Source: Rhodothermales bacterium | Lineage (GTDB): Bacteria > Bacteroidota > Rhodothermia > Rhodothermales > UBA10348 | Length of the DNA stretch: 5,222 nucleotides | Direction of reading: 5' to 3' | Assembly (NCBI GenBank): GCA_030833605.1 | Contig: JAURGV010000179.1 | Coordinates: 1 to 5,222, forward strand | Shown here: piece after piece, positions 1 to 5,222 of the stretch | Layout of the letters: each line of letters starts with the position of its first letter | How positions within the stretch are numbered: position 1 is the stretch's first letter | Made by a program: the position numbers and the translations under genes | The notes under the pieces: model-generated | Database searches by the model: none | The model's input: the letters and a program-made list of their open reading frames with translations, nothing else | Told to the model about the DNA's origin: nothing

Positions 1-1170
1 TCCCTCCTTTCAGCCAACGGATATGACACCTGTTTTGTAGGAAAATGGCATTTGAGCAGGTTCGATCAAACAACGAGCGCCCAACCGTCCCCCGGAGATC
101 ACGGATTTGATCATTGGTTTGCGACGGCCGTCAATGCATTTGAAGGACCTGAAAATCCTACCACGTTCTTTCGAAACGGTGAACGGGTCGGAGAAGTCCA
201 GGGATGGTATTGCGATGTGATCGTAGAAGAAGCCCTGACCTGGCTCAAAAACAGACCTGACCCCGACAAACCTTACTTTTTGTACCTCTGTAGTCACGAG
301 CCTCACACCCCGGTTGAACCCCCAGATTCCTACGCGGATGCCTATGACTCGCCAAACGTTGATCAACTAGAGCAATCAGCGCAATATGGTGGTGTGGACC
401 GTCCCGAACACGATATTACCGCGAACAAAAAGTATTATTACGGCACGGTTACCCAACTGGACAATGCCTTTGGGAATTTAATGACCGGATTGGACGCGTT
501 GAAAGATGAGCAGAACACCCTCGTCATGTTCACGAGTGATAATGGGCCCGAATCCCCTGTTAATATGGATGAATCGAGGGGTGAATGGGACGACCCATCT
601 CGAGATCGATCGTTTGGAACGCCTGGACCGTGGCGAGGCATGAAGCGCTTCCCGTATGAAGGAGGCCATCGTGTTCCGGGAATCGTTCGATGGGTAGGTC
701 AAATTGAAGCGGGAACGGTCAACGAATCCCTTATCAACGGTACCGACTTTTTACCCACCATGTTGGAGCTGGCAGGCGTTTCGCTTCCAACCGATCGCAA
801 ATTGGACGGGATTAGCATGTTGCCTGCATTTAAAGGCCAAAACCTGGAGCGACCCGCCCCTGTTTATTGGTTTTTCCCTGCCCACGAAGATACCTATTAC
901 CGCATGCCGCACATGGCGATGCGGGATGGCGACTATACATTGCTTGCTTGGCTTCCGACCAAAGATCCCGACCAGCTCATCATGGATTGGCTTAAAACTA
1001 GTGATTTGGACCGATTTGTCCTGTACAACATCGAAACCGATCCCGGTCAAACCAACGATTTAGCCGCATCCGAACCTCAGAAACTGGCAACCATGTCAGC
1101 TCAAATGAAGGCTTTTTGGACTGAAATCAGAGACGATAGCCCGTATTGGGAATCGTGGAAAATGAAATAG
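1..1170 (+). CDS. S1-family sulfatase (arylsulfatase A-like), 5' end cut by the window edge
   Basis: The enzyme hydrolyses sulfate esters, probably on a glycan or other organic sulfate outside the cytoplasm; the substrate cannot be read from sequence. The frame is open from base 1 and gives 389 residues before a TAG stop. Numbering from the first codon in the window, residues 7-18 form the sulfatase signature GYDTCFVGKWHL (K15 and H17 correspond to active-site Lys/His). HEPHTP at 99-104 supplies a further conserved His. TSDNG at 178-182 has the metal-binding Asp180/Asn181, and RGMK (K215) precedes YEGGHRVP at 219-226. The C-terminal part ends with the usual MRDGDY and YNIETDPGQTNDLA (342-355) elements. 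The N-terminal signal peptide, the first metal-binding Asp pair and the CxPxR formylglycine motif would lie upstream and are not visible, so activity cannot be fully judged. The TTG at 52 is the Leu codon of GKWHL and is not a start. The gene converges on the next one with a 56-base gap. The family is certain, the subfamily is not. Confidence 0.93.
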   Translation, partial: SLLSANGYDTCFVGKWHLSRFDQTTSAQPSPGDHGFDHWFATAVNAFEGPENPTTFFRNGERVGEVQGWYCDVIVEEALTWLKNRPDPDKPYFLYLCSHEPHTPVEPPDSYADAYDSPNVDQLEQSAQYGGVDRPEHDITANKKYYYGTVTQLDNAFGNLMTGLDALKDEQNTLVMFTSDNGPESPVNMDESRGEWDDPSRDRSFGTPGPWRGMKRFPYEGGHRVPGIVRWVGQIEAGTVNESLINGTDFLPTMLELAGVSLPTDRKLDGISMLPAFKGQNLERPAPVYWFFPAHEDTYYRMPHMAMRDGDYTLLAWLPTKDPDQLIMDWLKTSDLDRFVLYNIETDPGQTNDLAASEPQKLATMSAQMKAFWTEIRDDSPYWESWKMK

Positions 1171-1226
1171 CTCGATACGAACAACTATTGGCGCGATGGA
1201 GCGATCAGGTCTCTCTACTCAATGGT

Positions 1227-2663
1227 TCAGTCGCTACCCATCATTCTGGGCATTTTTGCCCCGGATGAATCGAGCCACGCCATCAGGTCCGCTTTCATTT
1301 CTTCCGCTAATTCAGGCATTTCCGCAGCCAAATCGCGCGTTTCGCTGAGATCTTCCACCAAATTGTAGAGCTCAACCGATTGGTTGTCATAAAAGTAAAT
1401 CAACTTGTAATCGCCTATCCGAATGGCACTTCCAAGTCTGTTTTCCTGATGAAACGCATAGTTCGGGTAGTGGAAATAAATCGCTTCTCTTTCCAATGGG
1501 CCGGTTTCGCGAAGGACAGGTAGCAAACTCTCGCCATCAAGAGGAGTCCCCGCAACCGGTTGCACCCCAGCGACTTCCAGAATCGTCGGATAGAAATCCA
1601 TACTCACCACAGGCTCAGCCGAAACCGTTCCGGCTGCAACTTGACCAGGCCAACGAACAATTAATGGCACGCGAATTCCACCCTCGTACAAATGCCCTTT
1701 CACACTTCGAAGTGGGCTCAAATCGGTGACCCCACCATAGGCTCCGTTGTCGGACGTAAAAATAACGAGGGTTTCTTCTGCCAAGCCCAATTCATCCAAT
1801 TTGTTAAGGACCCGGCCAATCGCAATATCCATGGCCTCGATCATAGCGGCGTAACCAACACTCGATTCAACACCGTCGCCATAGTCTTTAAACCCTGGAC
1901 GAGCAGCATATTTATCAATCAATTCCTGGGGCGCATCCATGGGCCAATGAACGGTGTAAGGCCACCATGCTACGAAAAACGGCTCTTCCTTGTGTTGACC
2001 CATGAAATCCATGGCTTCGTCGGCGAGTCGGTAGGTTAAATATTCGCCCGGGGTCCGATCTTCAATGGTTGGATTTTTATAGGGGTCAAAATAACTGGGT
2101 GGTCCGCCAAAACTGGTACCGCCAATATTGATGTCGAAACCTTGATGTTCGGGTCGACGCGCGGGCTCCGTGGTCTCCATTTCGTCCTTTAATCCAGAAA
2201 GATGCCATTTTCCCAGGAATGCTGTGGCATATCCAGCTGTTTTTAAGCGTTCAGCAATCGTTTCGTACCCCAAATCGAGGTAATTCAACATTTCTGCAGC
2301 GCGAAGCGGGTTTCCTTCAGGCTGAAACTGGTCTTGATCACCCGTAATATGGTTCGTGATTGCTAAACGAGCTGGAGACTGCCCCGTGATGAGGGCTGCT
2401 CGCGTCGGTGAACACACAGGTGAAGCCGCATAATTATCCGTAAATCGCATTCCTTGCGTTGCCAGCCGATCCAAAGCAGGCGTTTCGAACAACGTACTTC
2501 CCTGGACGCTCATATCCGTCCAACCCAAATCATCAATCATGATCAACAGGATGTTGGGAGGTCGGCTGCTTGGCTCCTCGGTTTGGCCAGACATGCATCC
2601 TGTCATTAGGACAACAAAAAGGGCAACCAACATCGCTGAAGTAAGGAATTTATTTATTACCAT
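1227..2663 (-). CDS. Lipoprotein sulfatase, S1 family, formylglycine type (complete)
   Basis: This is a complete 478-residue sulfatase, a normal length for the family. Residues 1-23 are a lipoprotein signal peptide with a hydrophobic core and lipobox M-T-G-C23, so it is likely anchored to a membrane after export. Visible active-site elements are: ILLIMIDDLGWTD with metal-binding D44/D45; C84-S-P-T-R88, the CxPxR motif whose Cys is converted to formylglycine; GKWHLS at 151-156 (K152, H154); H239 in VHWP; FTSDNG with D305/N306; and K322 before YEGGIRVP (326-333). The C-terminal subdomain has IRIGDYKLIY (414-423) and ELYNL with a following DLA. All expected catalytic positions are present, so I infer an active enzyme. 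It depends on a formylglycine-generating enzyme not found in this window. The ATG at 2663 is supported by the signal peptide that follows it directly and by a GGAG (bases 2675-2678 read on the minus strand) 11 bases upstream. The gene is divergent from the peptidase and convergent with the other sulfatase, so it is probably transcribed alone. The sulfated substrate is unknown. Confidence 0.96.
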   Translation of the reverse strand: MVINKFLTSAMLVALFVVLMTGCMSGQTEEPSSRPPNILLIMIDDLGWTDMSVQGSTLFETPALDRLATQGMRFTDNYAASPVCSPTRAALITGQSPARLAITNHITGDQDQFQPEGNPLRAAEMLNYLDLGYETIAERLKTAGYATAFLGKWHLSGLKDEMETTEPARRPEHQGFDINIGGTSFGGPPSYFDPYKNPTIEDRTPGEYLTYRLADEAMDFMGQHKEEPFFVAWWPYTVHWPMDAPQELIDKYAARPGFKDYGDGVESSVGYAAMIEAMDIAIGRVLNKLDELGLAEETLVIFTSDNGAYGGVTDLSPLRSVKGHLYEGGIRVPLIVRWPGQVAAGTVSAEPVVSMDFYPTILEVAGVQPVAGTPLDGESLLPVLRETGPLEREAIYFHYPNYAFHQENRLGSAIRIGDYKLIYFYDNQSVELYNLVEDLSETRDLAAEMPELAEEMKADLMAWLDSSGAKMPRMMGSD

Positions 2664-2769
2664 AAAGCGATTGACTCCAGATTAAAATTCAGGTATTTCC
2701 GAAAATATAGGAATACAGAAAATGGAGTTACACATTCCTGTTTACAACCCTATTACATTTTCCGGCAGC
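2664..2769. promoter_or_regulatory. Divergent intergenic region between sulfatase 2 and the S9 peptidase
   Basis: This 106-base AT-rich spacer separates two divergently transcribed genes and must contain both 5' regions unless the peptidase starts at 2722. It holds a candidate rightward promoter (2671-2701), a weak leftward TATATTTT (bases 2702-2709 read on the minus strand), and a small dyad at 2694-2707 (TATTT, four bases, AAATA) lying between or overlapping them. An AGGA at 2709-2712 could be a ribosome-binding site for the ATG at 2722. I see no recognisable operator of a known regulator and no riboswitch fold. Overlap of the two candidate promoter elements would allow coordinate or mutually exclusive expression, which is an inference only. 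Confidence 0.5.
2671..2701 (+). promoter_or_regulatory. Candidate promoter for the S9 peptidase gene
   Basis: TTGACT at 2671-2676 matches five of six positions of a sigma70 -35 box. It is followed after 17 bases by TATTTC at 2694-2699, a poor -10 box (three of six). Read as a Bacteroidota-type promoter, the TTG at 2671-2673 is followed after 20 bases by TATTTCCG (2694-2701), a partial match to TAnnTTTG at the usual spacing. Either reading puts the transcript start near 2706, leaving about 64 bases of leader before the ATG at 2770. The downstream element is weak in both models, so this is a guess based on spacing. Confidence 0.28.
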
Positions 2770-5025
2770 ATGAGAAACGCAACACACCTGATAGTATCCC
2801 TTCTGTTGGCTATCTCAATCATTAGTTGCTCGTCTGAAGCCCAACAATCAGGCTCTTCCAACCTGACTTTAGAACGTATTTTTAGTTCTTCTGATTTTTC
2901 GAGTGATCGATTTGGTCCTGCTCGATGGCTCGATGATGGCTCCGGATACACAACGGTCGAAGGTTCTGAATCCGCTGAAGGAGGTCAAGATATTGTTCGG
3001 TACGTTCCCGAAACGGGCGAACGGGAAATCATGATTGCCGCCTCAAGTTTAATTCCGACGGGGTCAGATCAACCGCTATCGATTGACGATTATTCATGGT
3101 CACCTGATGGCAATAAAGCCATCATTTTCACCAATTCGAAAAAAGTTTGGCGCGATAACACACGAGGTGATTATTGGATCTTGGACCGAACCACCAATGG
3201 TCTGCAACAAATCGGGAAGTTCGCGCCGCCTTCGACGCTGATGTTTGCCAAAATATCTCCAGATGGCTCGAGAGCCGCATACGTTACTGGAAATAACATC
3301 TATGTGGAAAACATCTCGAATGGCTCCATTACGCAACTAACGTTTGACGGATCAAAAACTATTATAAATGGGACTACAGACTGGGTCAACGAGGAAGAGT
3401 TTTCGTTGCGTGATGCCTTCAGATGGAGCCCAGACAGCAAAAAAATCGCGTATTGGCAGCTGGATGCTGAAGGAATAGGCGAGTTTCTGATGATCAACTA
3501 TACGGACTCCCTGTATTCATACGTGATCCCTGTTCAATACCCAAAAGTAGGGACGACGAACTCCGCGATTCGCATTGGTGTCGTCTCTGCAACAGGAGGG
3601 AAAACAACTTGGGTTCAAGACGACGATGATCCACGGAATCACTATTTGCCGCGCATGGATTGGGCCAATAATTCCGATGAACTCATTATCCAGCACATGA
3701 ACCGACTTCAAAACACCAATGAAGTCCGCAAAGCCAACGCTTCTTCCGGACAAACAAGAACCGTAATGGTTGACCGGGATGATGCGTGGCTTGAAACCAT
3801 GGACGATTTGATCTGGACCGAAGACGGCCAACAATTCACGTGGATCAGCGAACAAGACGGCTGGAAACATGCCTATTTGGTGGATCGAAATTCTGGCGAA
3901 ATGACACGTATTACGGATGGTGATTATGACGTAATGAGTGTGGTTCGCATTGATATGGAAGGGGGATGGCTGTATTTCATGGGCTCTTTCGAGGATGCAG
4001 CTCAGCGGTATTTATACCGTATTTCGTTGCAAGGAGGCTCGGCGGAACGCCTGACTCCAGAGGATTTTTCTGGTTGGAACTCCTATCAAGTCTCGACCGA
4101 TGCCAAATGGGCCATACACAGTCATTCGAGTTTTCATAAGCCCAATACCGTTCGGCTGATTTCGCTTCCGGATCATAACGTCGCCAACACCTTGTTGGAC
4201 AACGCCAACCTCAATGCAACGCTTGATGCGTTAGCACTAGGAGAAGCCTCCTTTTTCAAAGTTGAAATTGAACCAGACGTTGCTCTCGATGGATGGATGA
4301 TAAAACCCTCCCATTTTGATGAAGGGAAACGATACCCGGTATTGTTTTTTGTGTATGGTGAGCCGTGGAATCAAACCGTGGTTGATCGATTTGGTGGAGA
4401 CCAGATGTTGTGGCACCACATGATTGCGGAAGAAGGATATCTGGTGATCAGCATTGATAACCGCGGGACACCTGCTCCTCGTGGTAGAGCATGGCGGAAA
4501 AGCATTTACGGTAACATTGGCACGTTGGCTTCCCAAGATCAGGCTGCAGCATTGACCAAAATAAGTGATTGGTCCTTTGTGGATGCGTCTCGGATTGGGA
4601 TTTGGGGCTGGAGTGGCGGAGGCTCCATGACACTCAATATGATGTTCAGGTACCCAGACCTTTATCATGTCGGTATGTCCGTGGCGCCCGTACCGGATCA
4701 ACGCCTGTACGATACCATTTATCAAGAACGATTCATGGGACTCCCGCAAGAGAATGTCGAGGGGTTTCAACAAGGATCTCCGATTACCCATGCATTGGGA
4801 TTAAAAGGTGATTTATTGATTGTACACGGCACGGGTGATGACAACGTGCACTACCAGGGCACCGAAAGACTCATCAATAAACTGATTGAAAACAACCTTC
4901 CGTTCCAGATGATGGCCTATCCGAACCGCTCGCACAGCATTAATGAAGGCGAAGGTACAAGTCGTCACTTGCGAGAACTGCTTACCTCGTTTTTGTACGA
5001 ACATTTGGAGGCCGGAGGACGCTAG
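2770..5025 (+). CDS. Lipoprotein S9 family peptidase, dipeptidyl peptidase IV type
   Basis: This serine exopeptidase most likely removes N-terminal dipeptides (typically X-Pro or X-Ala) from peptides outside the cytoplasm. From the ATG at 2770 it has 751 residues, usual for the family. Residues 1-20 are a lipoprotein signal peptide (MRN start, hydrophobic core, I-I-S-C20). The beta-propeller domain covers roughly 80-480 and includes VWR (126-128), TRGDYW (131-136) and DWVNEEE (204-210), the counterpart of the double-Glu motif that binds the substrate N-terminus in DPP IV (likely E209/E210). The alpha/beta-hydrolase domain covers about 500-745, with oxyanion Tyr529 in VYGEP, nucleophile Ser615 in GWSGGG, Asp690 in HGTGDDNVH and His722 in PNRSHSI. 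The triad is complete. An in-frame ATG at 2722 with an AGGA nine bases upstream would add 16 residues. I prefer 2770 because the signal peptide then starts at the N-terminus in standard form. The gene is divergent from the lipoprotein sulfatase and convergent with the MBL-fold gene. Acylaminoacyl peptidase or prolyl tripeptidyl peptidase are less likely alternatives given the Glu motif. Confidence 0.95.
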   Translation: MRNATHLIVSLLLAISIISCSSEAQQSGSSNLTLERIFSSSDFSSDRFGPARWLDDGSGYTTVEGSESAEGGQDIVRYVPETGEREIMIAASSLIPTGSDQPLSIDDYSWSPDGNKAIIFTNSKKVWRDNTRGDYWILDRTTNGLQQIGKFAPPSTLMFAKISPDGSRAAYVTGNNIYVENISNGSITQLTFDGSKTIINGTTDWVNEEEFSLRDAFRWSPDSKKIAYWQLDAEGIGEFLMINYTDSLYSYVIPVQYPKVGTTNSAIRIGVVSATGGKTTWVQDDDDPRNHYLPRMDWANNSDELIIQHMNRLQNTNEVRKANASSGQTRTVMVDRDDAWLETMDDLIWTEDGQQFTWISEQDGWKHAYLVDRNSGEMTRITDGDYDVMSVVRIDMEGGWLYFMGSFEDAAQRYLYRISLQGGSAERLTPEDFSGWNSYQVSTDAKWAIHSHSSFHKPNTVRLISLPDHNVANTLLDNANLNATLDALALGEASFFKVEIEPDVALDGWMIKPSHFDEGKRYPVLFFVYGEPWNQTVVDRFGGDQMLWHHMIAEEGYLVISIDNRGTPAPRGRAWRKSIYGNIGTLASQDQAAALTKISDWSFVDASRIGIWGWSGGGSMTLNMMFRYPDLYHVGMSVAPVPDQRLYDTIYQERFMGLPQENVEGFQQGSPITHALGLKGDLLIVHGTGDDNVHYQGTERLINKLIENNLPFQMMAYPNRSHSINEGEGTSRHLRELLTSFLYEHLEAGGR

Positions 5026-5031
5026 CGAATT

Positions 5032-5046
5032 TTCTCTGTGAGAGAA
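5032..5046. terminator. Possible small hairpin between convergent genes
   Basis: TTCTCT (5032-5037) and AGAGAA (5041-5046) form a perfect six-base-pair stem around a GTG loop, in the 31-base gap between the peptidase stop and the stop of the MBL-fold gene. The position suits a terminator shared by the two converging transcripts. The stem is short, has only two G-C pairs, and no T-run follows it in either direction, so it would be a weak intrinsic terminator at best. Confidence 0.22.
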
Positions 5047-5056
5047 CAACACCCCG

Positions 5057-5222
5057 CTACTCGATAACAATGGTTTCGAGATGAACCGGAGGTATAACTC
5101 GGGTCTTGGGTGAAATCTGGGCCACGGCCTCGATAAACGGTACAATGTTACGGTTGTAACCGGCTTCCTGTGAGAACCCGTAGGGTAAGCTAAAGCTATC
5201 CCAGTGGGTAGGAATCACAATG
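5057..5222 (-). CDS. Metallo-beta-lactamase-fold hydrolase, C-terminal fragment (5' part beyond the window)
   Basis: Reading leftward from the right edge, 54 codons end in TAG at 5059-5057. The fragment begins IVIPTHWDSF, followed by a PYG turn, and ends with TRVIPPVHLETIVIE. An I-P-T-H-W-D strand with a downstream P-x-T-R-V-I-x-P-x-H-x-E segment is characteristic of the C-terminal end of MBL-fold hydrolases of the UlaG-like/beta-lactamase-superfamily type, where the His of PTHW is usually the last metal ligand. The HxHxDH metal motif would lie outside the window, so the substrate and cellular location cannot be judged. The gene converges on the S9 peptidase with a 31-base gap. Family assignment from so short a piece rests on motif recognition; the reading frame itself is clear and protein-like. 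Confidence 0.72.
   Translation of the reverse strand, partial: IVIPTHWDSFSLPYGFSQEAGYNRNIVPFIEAVAQISPKTRVIPPVHLETIVIE

Noticed and set aside
10..366. 118-codon minus-strand open frame antisense to sulfatase 1
   Set aside because: It overlaps the sulfatase frame that carries the GKWHL and HEPHTP motifs. The translation is low in recognisable structure and is best explained as a shadow.
1171..1226. Possible terminator in the convergent gap between the two sulfatases
   Set aside because: I found only four-base complementary words (ATTG/CAAT) far apart and a repeated GCGAT, with no stem-loop plus T-run in either direction.
1692..2039. 115-codon plus-strand open frame antisense to sulfatase 2
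   Set aside because: It lies opposite the catalytic core of a complete sulfatase. The translation shows no signal peptide, domain or repeat.
4237..4791. 184-codon open frame on the minus strand inside the peptidase gene
   Set aside because: It lies fully within the S9 catalytic domain, whose motifs are unambiguous. Its translation is rich in Arg/His/Pro with no recognisable domain or signal, as expected for an antisense shadow.
4813..5145. 110-codon minus-strand open frame spanning the peptidase end and the MBL-fold gene
   Set aside because: It is in a different frame from the MBL-fold reading, which has clear family motifs, and it covers the Asp and His catalytic segments of the peptidase on the other strand. 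It has no family features.
1..5222. Polysaccharide or sulfated-glycan utilisation locus
   Set aside because: Sulfatases suggest it, but the window has no SusC/SusD pair, glycoside hydrolase, lyase or sensor gene, and the genes alternate in strand. The claim would need the neighbouring sequence.

Overview
The window carries four protein-coding genes in alternating orientation, two of them cut by the window edges: an S1-type sulfatase (+, 5' end missing), a complete lipoprotein S1-type sulfatase (-), a complete lipoprotein S9 peptidase of the dipeptidyl peptidase IV type (+), and the last 54 codons of a metallo-beta-lactamase-fold hydrolase (-). I see no RNA gene, CRISPR array, insertion sequence, integrase, attachment site or origin. 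No previously undescribed system is evident. The parts belong to well-known families, and what deserves a second look is mainly start-site choice, edge truncation and the regulatory layout.

Organism: a bacterium with a cell envelope that carries exported lipoproteins. Both complete genes begin with a type II signal peptide and lipobox. Formylglycine-type sulfatases plus a secreted DPP-IV-like peptidase are typical of heterotrophic, often marine, polymer degraders in Bacteroidota, Rhodothermota/Balneolota, Planctomycetota or Verrucomicrobiota. The short lipoprotein signals, the weak Shine-Dalgarno signals and a possible Bacteroidota-type promoter lean toward Bacteroidota or its relatives. That placement is an inference, not a demonstrated assignment.

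Layout: bases 1-1170 hold the C-terminal part of sulfatase 1, open from base 1. A 56-base convergent gap follows, with no recognisable terminator. Sulfatase 2 runs leftward from 2663 to 1227. A 106-base divergent spacer (2664-2769) must hold the 5' signals of sulfatase 2 and of the peptidase. The peptidase runs from 2770 (or 2722) to 5025. A 31-base convergent gap with a small hairpin separates it from the MBL-fold gene, which enters from the right edge and stops at 5057.

Working together: the two sulfatases would remove sulfate esters from sulfated glycans or other organic sulfates, and the peptidase would release N-terminal dipeptides from peptides at the cell surface or in the periplasm. 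Joint action on sulfated glycoprotein or proteoglycan material is conceivable. However, the genes are not co-directional, no SusC/SusD pair, glycoside hydrolase or formylglycine-generating enzyme lies in the window, and co-function is unproven.
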